DNA from: Desulfobacteraceae bacterium RAAP-1
GTDB lineage: Bacteria; Desulfobacterota; Desulfobacteria; Desulfobacterales; Desulfatirhabdiaceae
Length of the DNA stretch: 42,155 nucleotides
Assembly: GCA_001443525.1 (NCBI GenBank)
Contig: LKPX01000031.1
Span: 1-42,155 of the forward strand
Direction: 5' to 3'
Shown here: piece by piece, positions 15,854-24,579 of the stretch
Position numbering within the stretch: position 1 is the first letter of the stretch
Layout of the letters: the number at the start of each line of letters is the position of its first letter
Notes under the pieces: model-generated
What the model was told of the DNA's origin: nothing
The model's input: the letters and a program-made list of their open reading frames with translations, nothing else
Databases searched by the model: none
Program-made: the position numbers and the translations under genes

Positions 15854-17396
15854 ATGGAAACTATCAATGATATGCTGGAAGGCGCCGCACAATATGAGCC
15901 CGACAGAATTGCCGTTATGTTCGAAGAACGGCGGTTAACTTACAAAGAATTAAATCAAGAGATCAATAAGCTCGCAAATGGTTTAATTAAGCTGGGCATC
16001 GAGCGGGGGGATTTCGTCATGACGCAAATTCCCAATTCAGTCGAGTTTATCATCATCCATTACGCAATCATCAGGACTGGCGCCACGGTTATTCCCCTGA
16101 ATGTCATGTACAGGCCTCATGAGATCAAGTATATCGGTGAGAATTCCAGAGCATGCGCGATTATCGCAGACGCAGCCTTATGGGAAGGCAATGCATCCGT
16201 CAAGAAAGACCTTCCTGCCCTTCAACATGTCATCATTGCCAATGGCCCTGCGGACAACGACGCCATCGCTCTCGAGAAAGTATTCACAGGTATTGACACC
16301 GCTCCGGAGGTTACTTACGGCATTAATGACATTGTGAGCATCATTTACACGTCCGGTACAACGGGCCGTCCTAAAGGCGCAACGCAAACGCACCGTTCTA
16401 TCCTCTCGAACGTCATGGGGTGCTGCACCCGCAATAAATTCACCCGCGAGGACCGCTTGGTCTGTGGTCTGCCAATGTACAATAATTTCGCCATCAGTGT
16501 GGTCATGATGAGCGCTTTTTATATGGGAGCGGCGGTTGTGGTTGTCGACCGATTTGATGCCCGCAAAGTCCTTGATACAATCAAAAACCATAAGGGGACT
16601 TACTTCGCGGGTACGCCCACCATGTTTTCCTATTTTCTTCATGAATTCAAAGAGGGCCGTGATGATGTATCGTCGCTTCGAGTGACCAATTCGGGCGGTG
16701 CCCATTGTCCGGGCGAAGTCATCCGGCAGATCGAAAAAACTTTCGGCGTGACGCATCTGGAAGGGTATGGGCAGACCGAAGGATGCGGGTTTACGACGCT
16801 TAATCCTTATGTCGGCGTCCGGAAGGAAAACACCTCCGGCCCCCCCCCTTTCCAACTGTCTTATTAAAATAGTGGACGATAATGATAATGAGGTACCCGT
16901 TGGACAGATAGGCGAGATCGTTCTTAAGGGTGATTGCTTTTCCATTCATGGGTATCTGAATAGACCGGATGTCAACGCCGAAGTATATCGCAATGGATGG
17001 TTTCACAGCGGCGACATCGGAAGTGTGGATGAACATGGATATCTGGCTGTCGCTGACCGCAAGCAGGATCTGATCATCACGGGTGGGCAAAACATTTATC
17101 CCGCAGAAGTCGAAGAAGTACTCTACACCCATGACAAGGTGAGGATGGCCGCTGTCATCGGCATTCCTGATGCAGACAAGGGGGAACTCGCAAAAGCCTA
17201 TATCGTGCTGAAAGAGGGTCAGGAAGCGACGGAAAAGGAGATCATTGATTACGTCCGCAGCCGCATTGCCAAGTTTAAAGCCCCGCGTTTGGTCGATTTT
17301 GTCAAATCCTTACCTCAAGGGCCCACGGGCAAGCTTCTTAAGCGCAAATTAAGAGAAATGGTGAAAAAGCAGCAGGATGCGCAAAGAACGTGTTGA
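15854..17396 (+). pseudogene. Acyl-CoA ligase (AMP-forming), frameshifted at poly-C
   Basis: The product is an ANL-superfamily adenylate-forming ligase that would activate a carboxylic acid to its CoA thioester. The first frame (15854 to 16867) carries IIYTSGTTGRPKGA (P-loop), the VCGLPMYNNFA region, and LEGYGQTEG. The second frame, closed at 17396, carries the adenylation hinge and C-terminal domain: GWFHSGDIGSVDEHGYLAVADR, ITGGQNIYPAEVEEVL, and PQGPTGKLLKRKLRE (catalytic Lys). They join at a run of nine C at 16840-16848. Removing one C restores a continuous protein of about 513 residues (family norm about 500-560). It may be a sequencing error, true decay, or slippage-controlled. ATG 15854 follows GGGGGAAAAG; GTG 15839 is the alternative. 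The GntP permease downstream suggests a shared organic-acid substrate. Confidence 0.82.
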
Positions 17397-17511
17397 ACTA
17401 CAGTGGCTTCCGAATTTAAGAGATCAATCATAACTTATTGGTACTATAATAAATTGTAAAATAGATTACAGATTTTACGGGGCATTAAATTACATCGAGG
17501 AGGTTTAAATT

Positions 17512-18825
17512 ATGGATCCCCAAACGCTAAGTGTTATAGGTATTTTTGCCGGTCTGGCGACACTTGTCATTCTGGCCCTTAGAGGGTGGAGCATTATTAT
17601 CATTGCGCCTGTTGCCGCAATCATCGTTCTTGTCTTTTCACAGGTCAATCTGTTAACGGGATTGAGTGAAATCTACATGAAAGGCTTCTCATCCTTTGCT
17701 ATGAAATTCTTTCTCCTCTTTCTGATGGGAACCATATTCGGCAAAGTAATGGAAGACAGCGGAGCGGCTAAAAAAATAGCTGCTTTTATTCTCCGGCTCA
17801 CGGGGAAAAAGAGGGAATTGTACATGGCCATGGCGATTGTCACGGTCTGCGGTTTGCTCGGGTATGGCGGGGTCAGCGTTTTTGTCATCCTCTTCGTCGT
17901 CGTACCCGTTGCCCGTCCCCTTTTCAAGGAAATGGATTTATCCTGGCACCTTTTCCCAGGAATCTACTTTTTCGGAGTTGCGACTTTTGTCATGAGCATG
18001 CTTCCGGGCACCCCTCAAATACAGAACATCATCCCTACAAAGTACCTGGGGACAACGGCGATGGCCGCACCGGAATTGGGTCTCTTGGCGTCGGCCACAA
18101 TAATCATCGTTGACTATTTCCTTTTGGGCTGGATCATTAAACGTTCAAAATGCCGGGGAGAAGGTTATGAAGGATCCGATCCGTTCGCTGTAATGGCAGG
18201 TACTCAACAGGATGACGACAAGAACTTGCCGAATATCTGGGTTGCCTTCCTGCCGTCCATCGTATTGCTCATTTTGTTGAATATATTGAATGTAGATATC
18301 ATTTGGTCGTTATTGGCAGGGACATTGACCGGTTTGATCGCCTTCCACAAGCAGTTACCTGACAAACGCAAGACGCTTATAACCGGGGGGACAAATTCCG
18401 CCATTCCGCTCATCAATACCTGCGCTGATGTTGGTTTCGGAACAGTGGTCGGAACCGTTATCGGATTCAAAACCATTTCCACCGCCCTCTTGAGCATTCC
18501 GGGTACGCCACTGCTTTCACTTTCTATTGCGACTCAGTTGATGTGCGGAGTGACCGGTTCCGCATCCGGAGGACTTGGAATCGCTATGGAGCTCTTTGCC
18601 AAACATTTTCTTGCCATGGGAATCAATCCGGAAGTCATACACCGGGTAGCCAGTTTGGCCACAGCCGGACTGGATGTAATGCCGCATAACGGCGCAGTTA
18701 TTACAGCACTTGCCGTGGTAGGCCTGACGCATAAGGAATCTTATAAATACATTTTCATTCTGGCGCTTCTGGCTCCCATAATTACTAATATTTTTTGCGT
18801 CTTAGTCGCAACGGTATTGTATTAA
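17512..18825 (+). CDS. GntP-family carboxylate permease
   Basis: This 437-residue inner-membrane transporter has about 12 hydrophobic segments. It resembles the GntP/ion-transporter superfamily: LRGWSIIIIAPVAAIIVLVF, then FLLFLMGTIFGKVMEDSGAAKKIA (typical GntP segment), VCGLLGYGGVSVFVILFVVVPVARPLF, a PGTPQIQNIIPTKYLGTTA loop, and the C-terminal PHNGAVITALAVVGLTHKESYK. GntP proteins move gluconate or other hydroxy-acids with protons. Distant members in anaerobes sit beside acyl-CoA ligases and probably import short-chain or aromatic acids. The exact substrate here is not inferable. AGGAGG is placed 7 nt before the ATG. It follows the acyl-CoA ligase by 115 nt and likely belongs to the same unit. 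Confidence 0.8.
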   Translation: MDPQTLSVIGIFAGLATLVILALRGWSIIIIAPVAAIIVLVFSQVNLLTGLSEIYMKGFSSFAMKFFLLFLMGTIFGKVMEDSGAAKKIAAFILRLTGKKRELYMAMAIVTVCGLLGYGGVSVFVILFVVVPVARPLFKEMDLSWHLFPGIYFFGVATFVMSMLPGTPQIQNIIPTKYLGTTAMAAPELGLLASATIIIVDYFLLGWIIKRSKCRGEGYEGSDPFAVMAGTQQDDDKNLPNIWVAFLPSIVLLILLNILNVDIIWSLLAGTLTGLIAFHKQLPDKRKTLITGGTNSAIPLINTCADVGFGTVVGTVIGFKTISTALLSIPGTPLLSLSIATQLMCGVTGSASGGLGIAMELFAKHFLAMGINPEVIHRVASLATAGLDVMPHNGAVITALAVVGLTHKESYKYIFILALLAPIITNIFCVLVATVLY

Positions 18826-18897
18826 CAATCGTCATGCCTGTTCCGGGCGTAATAGCAAAATCAACCGACTGGCTCACGGATTTCTGGAATCAGGTGT

Positions 18898-19050
18898 GAC
18901 GTCTTCGTAAAAAGTCCGGATGCTGCGTTGCGCTGCATCCTTCGTCGCTGCGGCGTACCATAAGTACGCCTCACTCCTCAGGATTTGCGCGCCTTGCCTG
19001 CGGTCTTTTTACAAAGCCGTCTGAAATGCGACTTTTTACGAGAGCATCAG
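18898..19050. repeat. Palindromic intergenic repeat, copy 3
   Basis: This near-identical counterpart of the copy at 5354 begins GACGTCTTCGTAAAAAGTC. It has an inverted end TCTTTTTACAAAGCCGTC at about 19005-19022 and the extra GACTTTTTACGAGAGCATCA motif at 19030-19049. Orientation is the same as at 5354. It lies between the GntP permease and nitroreductase genes. Confidence 0.8.
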
Positions 19051-19169
19051 GTGTAAAACGCGGACATTTCATCTTGACCTTGGTTCCGAATTTTCTTAAT
19101 CTCCTCGCTGCCTATCACGCTGCAATCCGGAGCTGCCGTTGTATCTCTCAACCAATAAGGACAATGGTT

Positions 19170-19844
19170 ATGGATATTATCGAAGCGATAAAAAAACGAA
19201 GAAGCATCAGAAATTTCAAAAATGATCTGATTCCGCAGGCGGTTATTCGGGAAATCCTGGAAATCGCGCGCCGAGCGCCGTCCGCAATGAATGCCCAGCC
19301 GTGGGAATTCATCGTAGTAACCAAAGATGTCCTGGATTCGGTTAAAAGCGGTGTTGTTGAAAAATTCAGGGCGGGTGAAAAGCTGCATTCGGAACATTCC
19401 GTTACGGGATGGCCTGCGGACAGTGTTTACCGTGACCGTCAGGTTGGACTTGCCAAACAGCTTTTTCAAGCTCTTGATATCAAACGGGAAGATAAAAATA
19501 AACGCGCACAATGGATGGAAAAAGGACTTCGGTTTTTTAATGCTCCCGCCGCGATAATCATCTGCGTTGACCGGATGCTCACCGAAGGAGCGCCAGCACT
19601 GGACATCGGTACTGTCACCCAGACCATCTGCCTGACCGCCCTGCATTACGGTTTGGGAACCTGTATTCAGGATCAGAGCATAATGTACCCTGAAGTATTA
19701 AGGAAATTCTGTAATATTCCTGACACAAAACAGATCATCATCGCCATTGCCATCGGATATCCCGATTGGGATTTCCCGGCAAATCAGCTTGAAATCCCCC
19801 GTGAATCTGTTGACAAAATTACGACATGGCACGGGTTTGACTGA
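19170..19844 (+). CDS. Nitroreductase-family FMN oxidoreductase
   Basis: This 224-residue flavoprotein belongs to the NfsB/nitroreductase fold. It opens MDIIEAIKKRRSIRNFKNDLIPQ (the R-R-S-I-R phosphate-binding motif), continues ARRAPSAMNAQPWEFIVV (FMN ring contact), and ends with the helix segment ALDIGTVTQTICLTALHYGLGTCIQ and the IAIAIGYPDWDFPANQ strand. It would reduce an unidentified electron-poor substrate with NAD(P)H. The start is the ATG at 19170, 8 nt after AAGGA. An in-frame extension to 19026 reads into the repeat and is not real. The gene is isolated: no redox partner is adjacent, and an arsenite methyltransferase follows after 164 nt. Confidence 0.85.
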   Translation: MDIIEAIKKRRSIRNFKNDLIPQAVIREILEIARRAPSAMNAQPWEFIVVTKDVLDSVKSGVVEKFRAGEKLHSEHSVTGWPADSVYRDRQVGLAKQLFQALDIKREDKNKRAQWMEKGLRFFNAPAAIIICVDRMLTEGAPALDIGTVTQTICLTALHYGLGTCIQDQSIMYPEVLRKFCNIPDTKQIIIAIAIGYPDWDFPANQLEIPRESVDKITTWHGFD

Positions 19845-20008
19845 TTCAAAACGAACATGGAAGTCCGGGATGAAATTGTGAGATAAAAAATGGTTGTATT
19901 CGGGGGACATCACTTGTGATCCCTCATGGACTTTCTCCAAAGATACCAGTTGACAGAGCAGAACACATCCATTTTAAAGATACATCGGGATAGATAGTGG
20001 AGGTTCGC

Positions 20009-20815
20009 ATGACGAAACCAAAAAACGACGGGATTCGAAGTGCGGTTCGGGAGAATTACGGAAAAGTTGCTGTATCAGGAGGGGTAGGATGCTGTTGCTC
20101 TTCCCCGTCGTGCTGCGGCAAATCCAGTGATGTAACGGCTGCGGACATTTCGCTTGGTTTGGGTTACTCCGGAGAAGAGGTTGCGACTGTTCCGGAGGGA
20201 GCAAATATGGGGCTTGGGTGCGGCAATCCGCAGGCTATTGCATCTTTACAGCCTGGCGAAACCGTGCTCGACTTTGGCAGCGGTGGTGGATTCGACTGTT
20301 TTCTCGCGGCGCGGGCGGTTGGAAACAGCGGACATGTTATAGGCGTTGACATGACGGCGGAGATGATCACCAAATCCCGCCAGAATGCGGAGAAAGTCAG
20401 CTCCGGGAATGTCGAATTCCGGCTTGGCGAGTTGGAAAACCTTCCGGTTGCCAATGGAATTGTGGATGTCATCATTTCGAACTGCGTGATTAATCTTTCT
20501 CCTGAGAAAGAAAAGGTTTTCAACGAGGCGTTTCGCATACTGAAGCCGGGCGGCCGGCTGGCAATTTCAGATGTTGTTGCCACAGCTGAACTACCTGATA
20601 ACATTAAAAATGATATGGCGTTTCACACCGGATGCATAGCAGGTGCATCATCTATCGAAGAGATCGAATCCATGTTGGATCTAGCCGGCTTCGAAAAAAT
20701 TCAGATTCAACCCAAAGTTGAAAGCAAAACATTCATTCGTGACTGGATGCCGGGAAGCCATATTGAGGACTATGTGGTTTCGGCAACTATTGAGGCAGTA
20801 AAACCGAAGGCATAG
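20009..20815 (+). CDS. arsM: Arsenite S-adenosylmethionine methyltransferase
   Basis: ArsM methylates As(III) using SAM. The 268-residue protein has a Rossmann methyltransferase core: VLDFGSGGGFDCFLAA (SAM motif I), GVDMTAEMI, then the three conserved As-binding cysteines in the contexts NMGLGCGNPQA, ISNCVINLSP and HTGCIAGAS. GGRLAISDVVATAELP follows, and the C-terminal domain ends in IEAVKPKA. A Cys-rich N-terminal patch (VGCCCSSPSCCGKSS) precedes the core, as in many bacterial ArsM. The start at 20009 follows GGAGG by 6 nt. No arsR or other ars gene is adjacent, so regulation cannot be judged. Confidence 0.88.
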   Translation: MTKPKNDGIRSAVRENYGKVAVSGGVGCCCSSPSCCGKSSDVTAADISLGLGYSGEEVATVPEGANMGLGCGNPQAIASLQPGETVLDFGSGGGFDCFLAARAVGNSGHVIGVDMTAEMITKSRQNAEKVSSGNVEFRLGELENLPVANGIVDVIISNCVINLSPEKEKVFNEAFRILKPGGRLAISDVVATAELPDNIKNDMAFHTGCIAGASSIEEIESMLDLAGFEKIQIQPKVESKTFIRDWMPGSHIEDYVVSATIEAVKPKA

Positions 20816-21025
20816 CAAAGACATCGAGAGGGACGCCGCATAAAACCTCCTCTTCCATGCCCTGTTGTTAACACCCTTTGGAATATAAACAGCTTGGCTT
20901 TGATGATGATGGTGACTTCTGTTTCAGGCGATCCGGATGGCTATTAACAGTGCGGCGGGTGTCGAAAAGAAGGACGTCTGTGGTTGATGAGATTGGCGAT
21001 GCCATCCGCGCCGGTGCAGTGTGAG

Positions 21026-21946
21026 CTACTTTTCGGAATCTACCAACCCTTTGATAAACCACCGCTGCATGAAAATCACCAGCAGCGCCGGCGGTAACAT
21101 GACCAGAAGCGCCCCAGCCATCGCTACATTCCAGGTCGGCAATTCGTCCATCTGGGGAATCAAACGTTCAAGCCCGATAACAGCGGTTGTCATTCGCGGG
21201 TTCGTGGTGATTAACAGCGGCCAGAGATACTGATTCCATCCATAGATAAAATCGATGACCACCAGGGCGGCGATATTGGTTTTGGACAGCGGCAGCAGTA
21301 TCCGTGTGAAAAATTTCATGGGGGAGGCGCCATCGAGCTTGGCGGCTTCACAAAGCTCTTCCGGAATTGTCAGGAAAAACTGCCGGAACAAAAAAGTCGC
21401 CGTTGCGGACGCTGTCAGCGGTAGAATAAGCCCTGCATAGCTGTCAAGCAGACTGAACCTGATGGAAAAATGGAAACGGCTTCCCGTCAGATATGAAATA
21501 ATTGTATTTATTTTAAATAGTTGAATTATATTCTGCATCGGCCCGAAGATATTGGCGGTTATCTCATAGGTCGGCAGGATACGCACTTCAACCGGCAGCA
21601 TCAGGGTGCAGAACACGGCTACAAAAGCGATTTTTCTGAAACGAAAATCGAAATAGACAATGGCGAACGCCGTCAACATGGAGATGGAAATCTTCCCGAT
21701 CGTAATACCGGCCGCCATGATAAATGAATTCAAAAGCTCAATGCCCATGCTGCCTTTGAGCCACGCTGCCTTGAGATTGACCAGAAGCTGATTTCCGGGG
21801 ATCAGGGGCATGGGAATTCTGGAAACATCTTCAAGGGGCAGTGTCGCAGCAATCAAGGTGTAAAAAATGGGAAAGCTGACGATGACAATGACTAAAATCA
21901 GCAGCGTGTAGGTAACGGCATCCAGCCAGGGATTGTTTTCAACCAT
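21026..21946 (-). CDS. ugpE: Glycerol-3-phosphate ABC transporter permease UgpE
   Basis: This is the second inner-membrane permease of a UgpBAEC-type importer for sn-glycerol-3-phosphate or glycerophosphodiesters. At 306 residues with six helices it matches E. coli UgpE closely in GKISISMLTAFAIVYFDFR, TLMLPVEVRILPTYE, LDSYAGLILPL, SATATFLFRQFFLTIPEELCE, the EAA-loop segment CEAAKLDGASPMKFFTRILLPLSKTN, and the RWFIKGLVDSEK end. An insertion of roughly 30 residues (QNIIQLFKINTIISYLTGSR and flanks, about 135-165) separates the LPVEVR and LDSYAGL motifs. It lies 5 nt after ugpA and is translationally close. The ATPase gene expected next (ugpC) is absent downstream. Confidence 0.88.
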   Translation of the reverse strand: MVENNPWLDAVTYTLLILVIVIVSFPIFYTLIAATLPLEDVSRIPMPLIPGNQLLVNLKAAWLKGSMGIELLNSFIMAAGITIGKISISMLTAFAIVYFDFRFRKIAFVAVFCTLMLPVEVRILPTYEITANIFGPMQNIIQLFKINTIISYLTGSRFHFSIRFSLLDSYAGLILPLTASATATFLFRQFFLTIPEELCEAAKLDGASPMKFFTRILLPLSKTNIAALVVIDFIYGWNQYLWPLLITTNPRMTTAVIGLERLIPQMDELPTWNVAMAGALLVMLPPALLVIFMQRWFIKGLVDSEK

Positions 21947-21951
21947 TTTTT

Positions 21952-22860
21952 TTATCCGGCATATTGCACTTTTTTTTCGATATACTTGAACTGAAAAAGG
22001 GTCAGCGCCACAATGACGATCATCAGCACCACAGATTGCGCCGCTGAAGACCCCAGATCCAACCCGACAAATCCGTCCCTGTACACTTTATAGATCATCG
22101 TCATCGTGGCGCCGCCAGGCCCGCCCTGGGTAACGGTATGGATAATGCCGAATGTCTCGAAAAAAGCATAGACCACATTCATGACCATCAGAAAGAACAG
22201 CGTCGGAGACAACAGCGGAAACGAAATCGTCCAAAATCGCCGGAACGGACCGGCGCCGTCAATGGCCGCCGCCTCGATCAAAGATTTGGGGATAGATTGA
22301 AGTCCCGCAATGAAAAAAACGAAATTATAACTGATTTGTTTCCAGGCGCTGGCGATGATCACCAGAAACAAGGCATCATTACCATTCAGGATGGGATTCC
22401 ATGTAATACCCAGCCATTGCATCGGCAGACGTGAAATGATGCCGAAAGTCGGATGAAAGATAAACATCCACAACACTCCCGATATGGCCGGAGCAACTGC
22501 ATAGGGCCATATGAGAAATGTGCGGATTGCAGACTTCGCCTTCAGCACCCGGTTGGCCAGCGCCGCCGTCAGAAGTCCCGCAGAAAGCGAAAGCATCGTT
22601 GTCAAAAAACTAAAAATAAATGTGATGCCGATGGACTTCCAATATAAGGGGTCTTCAAAAAGATGTCTGAAATTATACAGCCATACAAACTGTGACCTGA
22701 CACCGAAAGGATCGCTGAGCATGAACGACTGAAAAAACGCCTGCGCCGCAGGCCAGTAGAAAAATGTCAGGATAATCAGCAGTTGTGGCAGAATCAGTAA
22801 ATATGGCAGAAACCTGCTGGAGAAGGAAGATCGTTTCAGCATTTTTTTTGAGAGGGGCAA
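21952..22860 (-). CDS. ugpA: Glycerol-3-phosphate ABC transporter permease UgpA
   Basis: This is the first permease of the Ugp-type importer. The 302-residue protein has six predicted helices and extended identity to UgpA: LPYLLILPQLLIILTFFYWPA, SDPFGVRSQFVWLYNF, IWPYAVAPAISGVLWMFIF, AWKQISYNFVFFIAGLQSIP, the coupling-loop IEAAAIDGAGPFRRFWTISF, and YKVYRDGFVGLDLGSSAAQS. The EAA loop docks onto the (missing) ATPase. It begins 64 nt after the ugpB stop codon and runs into ugpE. Confidence 0.9.
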   Translation of the reverse strand: MPLSKKMLKRSSFSSRFLPYLLILPQLLIILTFFYWPAAQAFFQSFMLSDPFGVRSQFVWLYNFRHLFEDPLYWKSIGITFIFSFLTTMLSLSAGLLTAALANRVLKAKSAIRTFLIWPYAVAPAISGVLWMFIFHPTFGIISRLPMQWLGITWNPILNGNDALFLVIIASAWKQISYNFVFFIAGLQSIPKSLIEAAAIDGAGPFRRFWTISFPLLSPTLFFLMVMNVVYAFFETFGIIHTVTQGGPGGATMTMIYKVYRDGFVGLDLGSSAAQSVVLMIVIVALTLFQFKYIEKKVQYAG

Positions 22861-22923
22861 AAGGCGTTTATGGGCGGATGCGAGAACAATGACGCCGTTC
22901 TCGCATCATCACAGCACATTGCG

Positions 22924-24243
22924 TTATTCACTGCGTTTTTCGAATTGCCGGAGCAGTTCGTTGCCTCTACCGGCGGCATCGTCAAGGGCTTGCTTGGCGG
23001 TTCTTTTACCCTGCCAGAGCATTTCTATCTCTTCATTCATGACATCCCGGATCTGCGGAAAACTTCCCAGCCGGATGCCCCGAGAATTAACGGTCGGCGC
23101 TTTCCGGGTCAGTTGAAGAATGCCTACTTCCTGGGCGGGGTATTTCTGATAATATCCGGACGATTTCAGTTTTTCATAGGCTTTCAGTGTAATGGGCAGA
23201 TATCCTGTTTCCTTATGCCAGAGTATCTGCATATCTTCAGTAGCCAGAAACGCCAGAAAGTCGGCGATTCCCTGATAGTCCTCTTTGGGATGCCCCTTCA
23301 ACACCCAGAGGGAAGCACCTCCAATAATGCTGTTCTGAGGTTCTTTATTGGACGCCTCAACCGGCAGCGGCGCAGCGCCCCAGTCGAACTTGGCGTTATG
23401 TTTCAGAGTGCCGATAGCGCCGATGCTGTCCATCAGAATGGCGCATTTACCGGAAATAAAAGCGGCTTGCGGCCCCTTGTATTCGCGTTCTTCATAGACA
23501 AACCGTTTATCGTTCATCCATTGTTTCAGTCTCTCAAAATGATGAATGAGCATGGGGTTGTTGATGGTAAGCCGGGCATCCAGTCCGTCAAAGCCATTGG
23601 CCTCGCTGGCGATTGGAATATTCTGAATGGCGCTGTAGTTTTCGATCATCACCCAGGTCTGCCACGCACTCGTCATTCCATATTCGACGACGCCGGATGC
23701 CACCAATCTGGCGGCGGCCTTTCCCAGGTCTTCCCACGTCTTGGGCGGGTCGTTTAATCCGGCTTTTTTGAACATATCCTTGTTGTAATACATAATGGGG
23801 GTTGACGAGTTGAATGGCATGGACTGGAGTTCGCCATTGGAGGCTTCGTAATAGGAAAGCACCGGCTGCAGATAACCGTTCCAGTCAATATGATGTCCGG
23901 TGTCTTTCATGAGGTCATACACGGGATAAATGGCCCTGGACAGCATCATGGTTTGGGTTCCGACCTCGTACACCTGAAGGATATGGGGCTGGTTGTGAGA
24001 ACGGAATGCGGCGATGCCGGCATTCATGGTTTCGCTGTAAGAACCTTTAGCGACAGGAATAACGACGTATTTGTTCTGGGACTGATTGAAAGCGTTGACG
24101 ATTTTTTTCAGAGATTCTTCCAGCGCACCGGTTTGGGCGTGCCAGAACTGAATTTCGATAGGCTTCGCCATCAAATCCGAAGTCATGAACATCACCCCAA
24201 ACCCCATCACCAGAAAAACGGCGGCAAGCTGTCTCAGTTTCAT
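22924..24243 (-). CDS. ugpB: Glycerol-3-phosphate-binding protein UgpB
   Basis: This is the periplasmic substrate-binding protein of the Ugp ABC importer. The 439-residue protein has an N-terminal Sec signal (MKLRQLAAVFLVMGFGVMF...LMA|KPIEI). It shows clear UgpB landmarks: IQFWHAQTGALEESL, AGIAAFRSHNQPHILQVYEV, GTQTMMLSRAIYPVYDLM, QSMPFNSSTPIMYYNKDMFKKAG, GGASLWVLKGHPKEDY, WHKETGYLPIT, and GNELLRQFEKR. The start 24243 follows GGAGG; the in-frame extension to 24288 lacks a ribosome site. It is the first gene of ugpBAE. Four 11-bp tandem repeats lie about 85-130 bp upstream. Confidence 0.92.
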   Translation of the reverse strand: MKLRQLAAVFLVMGFGVMFMTSDLMAKPIEIQFWHAQTGALEESLKKIVNAFNQSQNKYVVIPVAKGSYSETMNAGIAAFRSHNQPHILQVYEVGTQTMMLSRAIYPVYDLMKDTGHHIDWNGYLQPVLSYYEASNGELQSMPFNSSTPIMYYNKDMFKKAGLNDPPKTWEDLGKAAARLVASGVVEYGMTSAWQTWVMIENYSAIQNIPIASEANGFDGLDARLTINNPMLIHHFERLKQWMNDKRFVYEEREYKGPQAAFISGKCAILMDSIGAIGTLKHNAKFDWGAAPLPVEASNKEPQNSIIGGASLWVLKGHPKEDYQGIADFLAFLATEDMQILWHKETGYLPITLKAYEKLKSSGYYQKYPAQEVGILQLTRKAPTVNSRGIRLGSFPQIRDVMNEEIEMLWQGKRTAKQALDDAAGRGNELLRQFEKRSE

Positions 24244-24326
24244 TAATACCTCCCTTGGTTGGTTGTGATACCTATTCTGATATTGCACCTATTTACTCAG
24301 GGTGGCAGAAATTTATAAAAATTGAG

Positions 24327-24370
24327 TTAGAAAATTATTAGAAAATTATTAGAAAATTATTAGAAAATTA
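24327..24370. repeat. Four exact 11-bp tandem repeats upstream of ugpB
   Basis: The unit TTAGAAAATTA occurs four times without interruption or mismatch. Each unit carries an A-tract, and the 11-bp period is about one helical turn, so the array should be intrinsically curved. It lies in the promoter region of ugpBAE and could bind a regulator cooperatively or vary in copy number. Confidence 0.85.
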
Positions 24371-24421
24371 TAAGGCTCAGAACACGGTGTTATTCGTGAT
24401 GTTCAAACCGCCGCAAAATTT

Positions 24422-24546
24422 GACGGCTTCGTAAAAAGTCCGCAGGCAAGGCGCGCAAATCCGCAAGGAATGAAGCGTAGTTGTGGTATGCTGCAATGAC
24501 GAAGGATGCGGCGCAACGCAACATGCGGACTTTTTACGAAGCCGTC
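24422..24546. repeat. Palindromic intergenic repeat, copy 4 (inverted)
   Basis: This copy is bounded by perfect 19-bp inverted ends, GACGGCTTCGTAAAAAGTC and GACTTTTTACGAAGCCGTC. Its interior is the reverse complement of the cores at 5354 and 18898, and it lacks their extra third end motif. It is located between ugpB and the TPR pseudogene. Confidence 0.85.
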
Positions 24547-24579
24547 AATACTGATATGGAAAACGCCGCTTATGACAGT

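Noticed and set aside
20878-21024. 48-codon plus-strand frame from a TTG between arsM and ugpE
   Set aside because: It looks mildly protein-like but lacks an ATG, a ribosome site or a recognisable family; too short to support.
24327-24370. Tandem 11-bp repeats considered as a CRISPR array or replication iterons
   Set aside because: There are no spacers, the units are too short, and no cas or rep genes are nearby; treated as a promoter-region repeat.
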